Source: Marinobacter santoriniensis NKSG1 (GTDB taxonomy: Bacteria > Pseudomonadota > Gammaproteobacteria > Pseudomonadales > Oleiphilaceae). From it: 64,000 nucleotides of DNA. This document shows positions 52,852 to 60,708 of this stretch, piece after piece. How positions within the stretch are numbered: position 1 is the stretch's first letter; each line of letters starts with the position of its first letter. The translations under genes and the position numbers were made by a program. A model generated the notes under the pieces. The model ran no database searches. It was given only the letters and a program-made list of their open reading frames with translations, and was not told the DNA's origin. The stretch spans positions 43,752-107,751 of the forward strand of contig NZ_APAT01000023.1 of the NCBI RefSeq assembly GCF_000347775.1, in the 5' to 3' direction.

Positions 52852-53310
52852 TCAGCCGGTCACGTACATGGCCAGGTTCTCGGCGACGCAGGCCGGTTTG
52901 TCCTCACCCCGTATCTCGATGGTGGTCTGGTAAGTCGCCAGGGTACGGTTCGCGTCCACCCGTTGTAGTTCCACCAGTTTGATCCGGCTTCGGATTTCCG
53001 CCCCGACCTTCACGGCGGCGGGAAACCGGAGCTTGTTCAGTCCGTAGTTGATGGTGGCGGACAGGCCCGTCACTTCCAGCACCTGCTTGTTCAGCATGGG
53101 AAGCAGGGACGCGGTGAGAAAACCATGGGCCACCGGGCTTTTCCAGGGAGATTCCCGGCGCGCCCGCTCCACATCCACGTGAATCCACTGGTGATCGCCG
53201 GTCGCGTCGGCGAAGGCGTTTACCCGTTCCTGGCTGATCTCGGTCCAGGGGCTTTCACCAATGACCTGTCCCACGTGGCTCTCAAGCTCCGTGATCGGAA
53301 TGCTGACCAT
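52852..53310 (-). CDS. MaoC-like (R)-specific enoyl-CoA hydratase
   Basis: 152 residues with a hotdog fold. ADATGDHQWIHVDVERARRE near residue 33 carries the Asp-His pair of the hydratase-2 active site, and SPVAHGFLTASLLP near 57 is the long helix. It adds water to trans-2-enoyl-CoA to give the (R)-3-hydroxy form, or acts as a dehydratase. AGGAGA precedes the ATG at 53310. It lies 26 bases after the class II aldolase-like gene and probably shares its transcript. It complements the crotonase-type hydratase at 36633. Confidence 0.92.
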   Translation of the reverse strand: MVSIPITELESHVGQVIGESPWTEISQERVNAFADATGDHQWIHVDVERARRESPWKSPVAHGFLTASLLPMLNKQVLEVTGLSATINYGLNKLRFPAAVKVGAEIRSRIKLVELQRVDANRTLATYQTTIEIRGEDKPACVAENLAMYVTG

Positions 53311-53336
53311 ATTGCTCTCCTGTCGCGATGGGGCGG

Positions 53337-54095
53337 TCAAACGCCGTAGCCGGGGTTTTTACTGTCCAGCAGGCGAACCAGTGCCGGCCAGGTCAGTGCC
53401 GAGGCCATACCGAGTTGCTGGGACTGCTCCGCGGTGGTGGCAATCGCCTGTTCGGATGGCAGGTAGGTGGGGCCGCAGGCCAGCGCGCGAACCTGGATCT
53501 CGCAGGCCTTCATCAGAAAATAGAGGTAGGTGAAGGTTTCCGGCACGTCCTTCCCGGCAGTCAGCACGCCGTGGTTGCGCAGGAGCATCATGGACTTGTC
53601 ACCGAGGTCACGGATCAGCCGCTCCCGCTCATCCAGGTTCAGGGCGACGCCCTCATAATCGTGGTAGCTCAGGTGGTCCAGGCACAGCATGGCGGTCTGG
53701 CTCAGGGGTAACAGGCCATCCCGATGGGCGGACACGGCGACACCGTCCGGCGCATGCAGGTGCATGACCGCACCGGCGTCTTCCCGGCCCATATGCACTG
53801 CGCTGTGAATGGTGAAGCCGGCCGGATTGACGCGGCTGACACTGCCTGATTCGACCACCTCACCATTCTTGTCCACCTTGACCAGGGAGGAAGCTGTGAT
53901 TTCGTGGAACAGCAGGCCGTAGGGGTTGATCAGGAAATGATGGTCCGGACCGGGTACCCGGGCGGACAGATGGGTAAAGACCAGATCATCCCAGCCAAAC
54001 AGGGCGACCAGGCGATAAGCCGCGGCAAGTTCGGTGCGAACTTTCCATTCTGCCTTTCGCAGATCCTGAAGGTCTTCGTTGGTGTTTGTTGTCAT
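53337..54095 (-). CDS. Class II aldolase/adducin family protein
   Basis: 252 residues. Zinc-ligand His residues are in AGAVMHLHAPDGVAVS near residue 100 and in LLRNHGVLTAG near 170; FTHLSARVPGPDHHFLINPYG near 42 is the substrate-phosphate region of the family. Class II aldolases cleave carbon-carbon bonds of phosphorylated sugars, but adducin-like members have other or unknown roles. AGAGGTGA precedes the ATG at 54095. It lies downstream of a terminator and starts a two-gene unit with maoC. Its reaction in this island is not known. Confidence 0.9.
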   Translation of the reverse strand: MTTNTNEDLQDLRKAEWKVRTELAAAYRLVALFGWDDLVFTHLSARVPGPDHHFLINPYGLLFHEITASSLVKVDKNGEVVESGSVSRVNPAGFTIHSAVHMGREDAGAVMHLHAPDGVAVSAHRDGLLPLSQTAMLCLDHLSYHDYEGVALNLDERERLIRDLGDKSMMLLRNHGVLTAGKDVPETFTYLYFLMKACEIQVRALACGPTYLPSEQAIATTAEQSQQLGMASALTWPALVRLLDSKNPGYGV

Positions 54096-54122
54096 GATTA
54101 TCACCTCTTGTGTTCTTACCAT

Positions 54123-54156
54123 AAAAAAGGGGGTGGCCACTGGCCACCCCCAAAAA
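54123..54156 (-). terminator. Rho-independent terminator of the acyl-CoA dehydrogenase pair
   Basis: GGGGGTGGCCA (54129-54139) and TGGCCACCCCC (54141-54151) form an almost loopless perfect palindrome. On the minus strand it is followed by TTTTTTAT, and on the plus side by five As. It lies about 50 bases after the end of the minus-strand acyl-CoA dehydrogenase gene. Confidence 0.88.
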
Positions 54157-54204
54157 GGCCTCTGACTGGTTGAGGGAGGCCTCAGGCTCACTGATGAAGG
54201 GGAT

Positions 54205-55347
54205 TTAGCTGGCCTGTAACAGAGCGGCGTAACGTTCCAGATGGAAATCGTCATCGCCAAGTTGATGGTTGATCATCACCAGGCGCTTGGCGTAGTGGGC
54301 GAAGTTGTATTCCCAGGTCATGCCAATACCGCCGTGGGACTGGATGCCCTTCTCGGAAATGAACTGGCCGGCACGTCCGATGACGTTCTTGGCGGCCGCC
54401 AGGATCCGGCGACGCTCATCGCTCTGGGGCTCGTCGGCGACGCTGGCGGCGAGAATGGCCATGGACCGGGCCTGTTCCAGCTCCGACATCATGTCCACCA
54501 TGCGGTGCTGCAGGACCTGGAACTTGCCGATGGGAACGCCGAACTGCTTGCGCTGTTTCAGGTAATCGAGGGTCAGGTCGCAGGCCACTTCCATGGCGCC
54601 GACGGCTTCGCCGCACAGGCCGGAAATGGCACGGCCGGTCTGGTATTCAATGATGTCGGCGGCCTTGCCTTCTTCGCCGAGAAGGGCATCGGTGCCCACC
54701 TTGACGTTGTTCAGCACGAGGTCGCAGCCCTTGGCGCCGTCGATGGTCGGGTAGGTGCGTCGTTCAACACCGTCGGCATCCGGGCTCACCAGGAACAGGC
54801 TGATACCGTCGGCCTCGCGGGTATCACCGCCGGTGCGGGCGGACACCAACAGCACGTCGGCGCAGTGCCCGCCGATCACAACGGCCTTGCGACCGTTCAG
54901 CACGTAGCCGTCGCCACTGTTTTCGGCACGGGTTTCCACGTTGTTCAGGTCGTAGAAGCTCTGCGGCTCCTGAAGGCCCACGGCGGCCCGGACCTCACCG
55001 GACGCGATGCCACCGAGCCACTGTTCCTTCTGGGCATCGTTACCGACCTGGCTGATCAGGCCGCCGCCAAGGACGACCGACTGCAGGTAGGGTTCGATGC
55101 ACAGGCCGCGGCCGAGTTCGGTCATTACGCTCTGTACTTCGACGCCACCGCCGCCAAAACCACCGAGCTCCTCGGGGAAGGGAACGGCGGTCAGGCCCAG
55201 TTCGCCCAGCTGCTTCCAGAAATCCTCGCTGAAACCGAGCTCGGATTCGCTGAACTCCAGGCGCTTTTCAAAACTGTACTCACCGCGAACCAGGCGGGCC
55301 ACGGTGTCCTGCAGCATCTGCTGCTCTTCGTTCAATCGGAAATCCAT
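54205..55347 (-). CDS. Acyl-CoA dehydrogenase, PimD-like small partner
   Basis: 380 residues with an acyl-CoA dehydrogenase fold: AVPFPEELGGFGGGGVEV near residue 55, GLQEPQSFYD near 128 and YLKQRKQFGVPIGKFQVLQHRM near 260. The C-terminal loop is GGIGMTWEYNFAHYAKRL, as in the smaller subunit of paired dehydrogenases (PimD and steroid-type FadE pairs) that form heterotetramers. It starts 10 bases after its 398-residue partner, with AAGGAGG before the ATG, so the pair is co-translated. Substrates of such pairs are bulky or dicarboxylic acyl-CoAs. The assignment is by pattern memory. Confidence 0.88.
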   Translation of the reverse strand: MDFRLNEEQQMLQDTVARLVRGEYSFEKRLEFSESELGFSEDFWKQLGELGLTAVPFPEELGGFGGGGVEVQSVMTELGRGLCIEPYLQSVVLGGGLISQVGNDAQKEQWLGGIASGEVRAAVGLQEPQSFYDLNNVETRAENSGDGYVLNGRKAVVIGGHCADVLLVSARTGGDTREADGISLFLVSPDADGVERRTYPTIDGAKGCDLVLNNVKVGTDALLGEEGKAADIIEYQTGRAISGLCGEAVGAMEVACDLTLDYLKQRKQFGVPIGKFQVLQHRMVDMMSELEQARSMAILAASVADEPQSDERRRILAAAKNVIGRAGQFISEKGIQSHGGIGMTWEYNFAHYAKRLVMINHQLGDDDFHLERYAALLQAS

Positions 55348-55357
55348 GGTCGCCTCC

Positions 55358-56554
55358 TTAGAGCCCGAGAATCATTTTCGACACGATGTTCTTCTGGATC
55401 TCGTTGGATCCGCCGAAAATCGACAGCTTGCGGTTGTTGAAGTACTGGGCGGCCAGCGGCGCTGCGTTCTCATCAGAGAGGAACTCGCCGTCGTAGTCCA
55501 GATCCAGTTCTTCTTCCACGAACGGAATGGCGTAGGGACCAATGGCCCGACGTGCCAGATCGTTGATCGTCTGGCGAATCTCGGTGCCACGTACTTTCAG
55601 CATGGAGCTCTCGGCACCCGGTACACCACCGCCTTCGACGGACGCAATGATCCGCAGGTTGCTGATGGCAGCAGCGGTAAGGTCAATTTCGACCTGGGCG
55701 ATGCGCTGGCTGAAGGACGGATCCTCGATCAGCGGGCGGCCGTTCTTGAGACGACGACCGGCCAGCTCTTTCAGGTGCGACAGCGCCGCCTTGGAAATGC
55801 CAATGCCGGCCAGACCGGTGCGCTCGTAAGTCAGCAGGTACTTGGCGTAGGTCCAGCCCTTGTCTTCCTCACCCACGAGGTTTTCGACGGGAACCTTCAC
55901 GTCCTCGAAGAACACTTCGTTGACTTCGTGCTCACCGTCCAGAGTAATGATCGGACGCACGGTAATGCCCGGGGTGTTCATGTCGATCAGCAGGAAGGAA
56001 ATGCCCTCCTGGGCCTTCACTTCGGTGTTGGTGCGAACCAGACAGAAAATCATGTTGGCGTGCTGGCCCAGCGTGGTCCAGGTTTTCTGGCCGTTGACGA
56101 TGTAATGGTCGCCCTCACGAACCGCACGGGTTTTCAGGGAGGCGAGGTCGGAACCGGCACCCGGCTCGGAATAGCCTTGGCACCACCAGTCCTCGCCGCT
56201 CAGGATACGCGGCAGATATTTCTGCTTCTGCTCTTCGGTACCGAACTTGATGATGACCGGCGCCACCATGTTCACCCCGAACGGGATTGAGCGGGGAACA
56301 CCGTAGCGGCAGGATTCGTCGTCCCAGATGTGTTTCTGGACCGGTGACCACTTAACGCCGCCGTACTCTTCCGGCCAATGCGTTGCGTACCAGCCTTTTT
56401 CGGACAGGATTTTCTGCCAACGCTGATGGTCTTCCTTCGACAGGCGACGGAACCCTTTCACCTTGGCAGCGATGTCTTCCGGAAGCTTCTCGTCCAGGAA
56501 CGCCCGTACCTCATCACGGAAGGCAAGTTCCTCAGCCGTGTAGTTCATGTTCAT
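55358..56554 (-). CDS. Acyl-CoA dehydrogenase, PimC-like large partner
   Basis: 398 residues: WPEEYGGVKWSPVQKHIWDDE near residue 60, GYSEPGAGSDLASLKTRA near 128 and INQTINDLA-type helices in the C-terminal domain. The end reads LSIFGGSNEIQKNIVSKMIL; the Glu of the YEGT catalytic loop in medium-chain dehydrogenases is Gly here, so catalysis may depend on another residue or on the partner subunit. The ATG at 56554 has GAGG upstream. It is followed 10 bases later by its smaller partner. Together they probably introduce a double bond into a bulky acyl-CoA. Confidence 0.9.
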   Translation of the reverse strand: MNMNYTAEELAFRDEVRAFLDEKLPEDIAAKVKGFRRLSKEDHQRWQKILSEKGWYATHWPEEYGGVKWSPVQKHIWDDESCRYGVPRSIPFGVNMVAPVIIKFGTEEQKQKYLPRILSGEDWWCQGYSEPGAGSDLASLKTRAVREGDHYIVNGQKTWTTLGQHANMIFCLVRTNTEVKAQEGISFLLIDMNTPGITVRPIITLDGEHEVNEVFFEDVKVPVENLVGEEDKGWTYAKYLLTYERTGLAGIGISKAALSHLKELAGRRLKNGRPLIEDPSFSQRIAQVEIDLTAAAISNLRIIASVEGGGVPGAESSMLKVRGTEIRQTINDLARRAIGPYAIPFVEEELDLDYDGEFLSDENAAPLAAQYFNNRKLSIFGGSNEIQKNIVSKMILGL

Positions 56555-56750
56555 CGGATAGCCTCTTTGTGAGTAAAAGCGAAAATCTATACCGCATAGC
56601 AGAATTGCCTAATCATGGAACATCATAACCGCTGTGTCAATCGCCCATTAATGAAGAGCGTAGTCGCAAATATTGGCTGGGTAGTGGCGAACTTGCGAAT
56701 GGATATGCGGACGGGGACGGTGTTCGCCGAAATCGAGGTGGAGCGGGTGT
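56555..56750. other. Upstream region of the acyl-CoA dehydrogenase pair
   Basis: No gene is visible. It holds a weak palindrome, TACCGC-ATA-GCAGAA (56590-56604, four of six arm pairs), and a GCGAAA half-site (56579-56584), both loosely resembling the palindromes upstream of the porin and dctP genes. An open frame running from 56615 on the plus strand is antisense to the lipoprotein gene and lacks a ribosome-binding site. Confidence 0.35.
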
Positions 56751-56790
56751 TGAAAGCCCGGGAACAGGGGGATGGTTCCCGGGCAAAAGG
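56751..56790 (-). terminator. Probable terminator of the lipoprotein gene
   Basis: GCCCGGGAAC (56756-56765) and GTTCCCGGGC (56775-56784) form a perfect ten-base-pair stem with a nine-base loop. On the minus strand it is followed by TTT, a short T-run. It lies ten bases after the lipoprotein stop. Confidence 0.75.
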
Positions 56791-56794
56791 GCTG

Positions 56795-57637
56795 TCAGCG
56801 AGAGATCAGCAGGTCCATGTCCGGTGTCAGCGAGGTTCCGCTTTTGCTGACGACGACAGCCAGGTTGGAACCCACCAGCTCAACGACACGCGCTTTGCCG
56901 ATGGTTTTGCCGGGCCGCCAGGCAACCGGTTGTCCGCTGGGCGCTCGGACCAGAGTGCCCGGTTCATGCACGGTGAGTTCCGTTCCCGGGGTTACGCCGT
57001 TATCGGAACCCGCACTGATATAAAGCTGGCCGTCGTCACCGGGAAACGCCCGCAGCACCCAGGGGCTCAGGGTCGAGCGTTCGGCCGCCAGTTTCAGGGC
57101 CGCGTCAGCCGGATTGTCCGATGGCAGCTCGGTGGACGGGTAGATTGCTCCGGCGCTGGGGTCGATCAGAGTGAGTTCCCGGTTTTTCACGATCATCATC
57201 AGGCGAACACCAGGATAGACCGCCAATGCCCTGGCACAGGCCAATGAGCGCAGGTCGCTGCATTCAGGAATTCGTCGGGCCGCATCCCGCAGTGCCGATG
57301 TCGGAACGGGTATGAAGCCATAGCGGGTCGCTTTGTTGCGCAGGGCGGTCTCCAGCCCGGGACTGACGTTTTCGCCGACGACAATTCCGATATTGGCCCG
57401 GAGGACGCCATCCGTTGACGGGCTTGCCTGAGGCGGTGGTGCTGCCTCTGCCTCACTGGCTTCCGGTGTCCGGTTGCGTTCCCAGAACGGGGTTTGCCAG
57501 TCGGGTTTTTCATAACCCAGTGCTTCGCTGGAATCCGCCACTGAGATCTGCTCATCCGGCGGGGCGGTTGTACAACCAGTCAGAAGAAAGCCGACAAGGC
57601 TGGTTGCGATCATCAGTTTTCGGGCCATGACCGTCAT
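56795..57637 (-). CDS. Lipoprotein of unknown function
   Basis: About 280 residues. The signal peptide ends in a lipobox (FLLTGC near residue 22). The mature part has a Pro/Ala-rich linker (EAAPPPQASPS) and a domain of some 200 residues with alternating strands, including ILIVVGE-like and VYPGVRLMMIVKNRELTLID segments and a C-terminal SDNGVTPGTEL...VVELVGSNLAVVV stretch that could be a small beta-barrel. I do not recognise a family. The start is ATG at 57637 with AGGA seven bases upstream; 57628 is the alternative. It lies downstream of the porin gene on the same strand, separated by a terminator. Confidence 0.75.
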   Translation of the reverse strand: MTVMARKLMIATSLVGFLLTGCTTAPPDEQISVADSSEALGYEKPDWQTPFWERNRTPEASEAEAAPPPQASPSTDGVLRANIGIVVGENVSPGLETALRNKATRYGFIPVPTSALRDAARRIPECSDLRSLACARALAVYPGVRLMMIVKNRELTLIDPSAGAIYPSTELPSDNPADAALKLAAERSTLSPWVLRAFPGDDGQLYISAGSDNGVTPGTELTVHEPGTLVRAPSGQPVAWRPGKTIGKARVVELVGSNLAVVVSKSGTSLTPDMDLLISR

Positions 57638-57708
57638 CGTGGAATCCTGTCTGTGGGTGAGTCGTAAGCGTATTGCATGGTTTTCGCACGTGCCACCCGG
57701 TGCCCCCA

Positions 57709-57745
57709 TAAAAAAGGACGAACCGGTGCGGGAACCGATTCGCCC
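57709..57745 (-). terminator. Rho-independent terminator of the porin gene
   Basis: The 12-base arms at 57716-57727 and 57734-57745 pair with G-T wobbles around a short loop, followed on the minus strand by six Ts. It begins 34 bases after the porin stop. Confidence 0.9.
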
Positions 57746-57778
57746 AAGGGTGCAACATGTGTGGGTCGTTTCCGGAAC

Positions 57779-59185
57779 TTAGAACTTCACGGAGAGGTTC
57801 AGGCTGCCGGAGGAAACGTGGTTGCTGTCGAAGCTGGTGCCTTTGATCGGCGTGCTGTCAACGAGCGGGTTACCGGTCAGGGTGCCGACCTTGTTGCTGG
57901 CGATCATGCCGGCAGTAGCCCAGACGCGAACGGCCTTGTTCACCTGATAGCTGGCCTGAAGGTCCAGAACCAGGGAGTCGTCGCTGTCAGTACCGTTATC
58001 AACGGCCAGGTTGCCCACGGCACCGGTCAGCTTGAACTGCGGTGTCAGGTTGTAGCCGGCCTTGGCGATGACCAGGTTTTCGTTGTAGTCCTTAAGGCCA
58101 CTTTTTCCGCCCATGCGATAAACGCTGGTCGGGTTGGCGGTGGACTCGGGGCTGTTGTTGATCATGCTGGAGTAGGTGTCAAAACCGGAGGAGATCAGGC
58201 CGCCGTCCTGGGTGCCCACAAATTGAAGGCCCAGATCCAGGTCGCCCAGGGTCTTCTCGACGCGGATGTACTCCGCCCAGGACGAGTCGCTGTAGACAAG
58301 GCCGTCCAGACCAACAGCTGGGCTGCTGTATGGGACGCCCGGGGCATACTCATCGATCTGGTTGTTGCCCATCCAGTTAAAGCCGGCGGTCAGGGTGAAC
58401 ATGTCCGCAACATCGCCGGTGATGTATGGGGAAATGATGTCAGCGCCCTGCAAGGCATAACCCTGGCTGGCACCGCTGTGGTTGCTGAACCAGTGCACCC
58501 AGAGTGCACCCGTCTTGAATCCGCCCAGTTTGGTCACGATACCCAGTGCCGTCATGTCGCCGTTGTCGTTGGCGAAGAAGCCTTGCTGGTCGCCTCGGCG
58601 GTCGTACAGAGCCAGGATGGTGCCGATGCCGGTGGGTACGATGCCGAGGATCCGGTCACGGCGGTCATCAGAAACGAGGAGTCCATTGTTCCAGTTGGCT
58701 TCCTGGCGGCCCACGCGAAGGATGGCGTGGCCCGGAAGCGGGATCTGGGCATAGCCAAGATCCAGGCTGACCAGGGAACCGCGGTTGTCGGTGTTGAAGG
58801 CTTCGCTGGCACCGGTGTTGTAGTCCAGATCATCGCCCTGCCAGCGATCACCGGACAGTTCCAGTCGGGTGTGGACGGATACGCCGGTTTCCTCGTCCTT
58901 GAAATTCGACGTCACGCGCAGCAGGTTGGCAAAGCCGTTGTCACGGGCTTCCGCGGTATGGCAGCCAGCCGCAACGGGATTCTTCAGGTCAGAACAATCG
59001 CTGGTGTAATTGGTGTCCCAGGCGCCGGAGCGGATGGAGTAGGCCTTGGCTTCATAGTCCACACTCACGTCGGTCTGGAGTGCCTGAGCGGAAGACGCGC
59101 CCATGACGGCGAGCGCCAGCAGGGAAACGGAACCTAGGGCTTTGGTTTTGTTGTGCTTTCGAGCGTTACTACGTTGTTGTGTCAT
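57779..59185 (-). CDS. Outer-membrane beta-barrel porin-like protein
   Basis: 468 residues. A signal peptide (core LGSVSLLALAVMGASS, cleavage near AQA) precedes a protein of alternating polar and hydrophobic strands, ending LNLSVKF with the C-terminal Phe that marks outer-membrane barrels for BamA. Segments such as LRVGRQEANWNNGLLVSDDRRDRILGI (core RVGRQEANW) suggest an alginate-export or OprD-like channel of 16-18 strands, but I cannot name the family. It probably admits a substrate of the adjacent catabolic island. AAGGG precedes the ATG. A perfect palindrome lies about 207 bases upstream. Confidence 0.8.
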   Translation of the reverse strand: MTQQRSNARKHNKTKALGSVSLLALAVMGASSAQALQTDVSVDYEAKAYSIRSGAWDTNYTSDCSDLKNPVAAGCHTAEARDNGFANLLRVTSNFKDEETGVSVHTRLELSGDRWQGDDLDYNTGASEAFNTDNRGSLVSLDLGYAQIPLPGHAILRVGRQEANWNNGLLVSDDRRDRILGIVPTGIGTILALYDRRGDQQGFFANDNGDMTALGIVTKLGGFKTGALWVHWFSNHSGASQGYALQGADIISPYITGDVADMFTLTAGFNWMGNNQIDEYAPGVPYSSPAVGLDGLVYSDSSWAEYIRVEKTLGDLDLGLQFVGTQDGGLISSGFDTYSSMINNSPESTANPTSVYRMGGKSGLKDYNENLVIAKAGYNLTPQFKLTGAVGNLAVDNGTDSDDSLVLDLQASYQVNKAVRVWATAGMIASNKVGTLTGNPLVDSTPIKGTSFDSNHVSSGSLNLSVKF

Positions 59186-59614
59186 GCTTTCAACCCTTGT
59201 TGTTGTGGTTTGGTGGTACGACTCTTTGTTATTGGATGCGTGGTTTTACTCGGGATTTTTGGAACCGGTCGGTGCCAAAACAGGGGAATCCGCACCGTAG
59301 CTGGCGCGGATCAAAAATGGGGTTATCTGTGACAAATCGGCCAGTCATTGTTGTTTTCTTGTTCCGAAAAATGTCTTTTGAATCTACATAATTTCGCAAA
59401 GCGAAACCATATACCACGTAAAGTTAGCAGATGAAAAAATAGCTGTCATCCCGTTGAAGTGAAAAACTTGGAAATCTGAACCGGAAAGTCAGGTGTGGCA
59501 GGCAATTCCTAACAAATTGCAATTGAGGATTATCAAGAATTTGCTTTGGGTCAAAAAGCGCATGTGATAGAAATGGAGTAGGAAGTATTCCAAGACATCA
59601 ACGCAGACAGGTGT
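59186..59614. other. Gene-free AT-rich stretch upstream of the porin gene
   Basis: About 430 bases. It holds the palindrome at 59392-59406 and, on the minus strand, TTTACG and TATATG-like blocks that could form the porin promoter, though none is a good sigma-70 match. The part from 59415 to 59600 is AT-rich and probably contains the promoter of the downstream plus-strand genes. I see no RNA gene or mobile element in it. Confidence 0.5.
59392..59406. promoter_or_regulatory. Perfect palindrome TTTCGC-AAA-GCGAAA
   Basis: A 15-base perfect inverted repeat with a three-base centre, 207 bases upstream of the porin start and also 209 bases upstream of the small secreted protein gene. A five-of-six copy lies between dctP and the enoyl-CoA hydratase gene, and weaker copies lie before livH and the acyl-CoA dehydrogenase pair. 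The size and symmetry fit an IclR-type operator; the regulator is not in the window. Confidence 0.55.
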
Positions 59615-59941
59615 ATGCGAAGACGTTTGTATAGCAATCCGGCCATCCGTATCAGCGTATTCTCGACGTTGATCGTGGCCCTGCTTTTTCTTTTTTCTGC
59701 GACTTCCGCCCAGCCTGCCCTTGAACTCAAATTTGATGGGCCCGCGTCCATCAAGATTGTATCGGTGGATGGGTCCGGGGATTCACCGTCCTCCGAACCC
59801 CCGGTTCTCGCCGACCTGTCGCCGATCCTCTCCCTGCCGGAATCTGATGCGTCCTTCTGTGTCAGCCTAGAGTTTATTCAGCCGCCTGAGCGGCTCCTGA
59901 GTTATCCGGCTTTGCCGCAGGGCCCGCCTGCGCTCGCGTAG
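59615..59941 (+). CDS. Possible small secreted protein (108 residues)
   Basis: The N-terminus has a basic start (MRRRLYSNPAIR) and a hydrophobic core (VFSTLIVALLFLFSATSA) that fits a signal peptide cut near SAQ. The remaining 75 residues are rich in Pro, Ser and Leu, with one Cys and no recognisable domain. The ribosome-binding site is weak (AGG six bases ahead). Codon use looks like that of real genes in this DNA, but I cannot exclude a chance frame. Confidence 0.45.
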   Translation: MRRRLYSNPAIRISVFSTLIVALLFLFSATSAQPALELKFDGPASIKIVSVDGSGDSPSSEPPVLADLSPILSLPESDASFCVSLEFIQPPERLLSYPALPQGPPALA

Positions 59942-60005
59942 TGACTGTCGACTGACCTGGCGGTTCCTGCCGCCCAATCAGATTGCAACTATGCGAGGAT
60001 CTTCT

Positions 60006-60605
60006 ATGAACAGTTTATTCAGTGCGTTACCGGTGCAGGACCTGACCCGCACCAGTGCCATCTCAACGGCAAAGCCGCTGGCCCATATCGGCCCTGACGA
60101 CGCGGCCGTGCATCTTCTGACCGATTTTGCCGAGCAGAAACCCTCATCGCTGAGTTCCGGCATGCCGGTGACCGAAGCCCGGCTGTGGATGCGGCTTGCA
60201 GACACGCCGATCAAGCTGGTTGAAAACCAGGCCGGCGATTGTATTGGTATACTGACGATTCAGGATGTGAACGGTAAAAAGCCCATGATGGTGGCCAACC
60301 GTCAGGGCGCGGCCCTCCGGGACATTCATGTGCGTGATATCATGCGCCCACTGAGTGAAATTCCGGCGATCCATTACCGTGATCTGCGAGCCGCGACGGT
60401 TGGCGATCTTGTGAGTACCTTTCAGGAAGTCCACGAGGAATACCTGATGGTGCTTGATGACGACCGCCAGCACCCCGGCCAGACCTACCTGCGCGGCCTG
60501 CTGGTTGCGCGGGAGCTGGCCAGCCGGCTTGAGCTGACGATCGACCTTGAACACCGTGCCACCAAGTTCTACGAGATCGTGAACGTGGTACAGGGAGGGT
60601 TCTAG
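60006..60605 (+). CDS. CBS-domain protein upstream of pyruvate carboxylase
   Basis: 199 residues. Two diverged CBS-like motifs are visible: the first about 15-85, ending DCIGILTIQDVNG, and the second about 105-185, with VRDIMRPLSEIPAIHYRDLRAATVGDLVSTF and YLRGLLVARELASRL. Such modules bind adenine nucleotides. It lies 103 bases upstream of the biotin carboxylase subunit on the same strand and may be co-transcribed, so an energy-sensing role on carboxylation is possible. GAGGA precedes the ATG at 60006. In Pseudomonas a LysR regulator (PycR) lies upstream of pycA instead. Confidence 0.82.
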   Translation: MNSLFSALPVQDLTRTSAISTAKPLAHIGPDDAAVHLLTDFAEQKPSSLSSGMPVTEARLWMRLADTPIKLVENQAGDCIGILTIQDVNGKKPMMVANRQGAALRDIHVRDIMRPLSEIPAIHYRDLRAATVGDLVSTFQEVHEEYLMVLDDDRQHPGQTYLRGLLVARELASRLELTIDLEHRATKFYEIVNVVQGGF

Positions 60606-60708
60606 GTCGAAGGAGGCCCGACAGCCCTTGTGGTATCGGGCCAAACCCGGAACACTGGCCAGGATGCTGGTGTTCCAAAATCCATCCCAAGACCGAGAGG
60701 TAACATTC

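Noticed and set aside
56615..57247. 210-residue plus-strand frame
   Set aside because: Mostly antisense to the lipoprotein gene and its terminator hairpin; no ribosome-binding site.
57677..59137. 486-residue open frame on the plus strand
   Set aside because: Antisense shadow of the porin gene, which has a signal peptide, terminal Phe and its own terminator.
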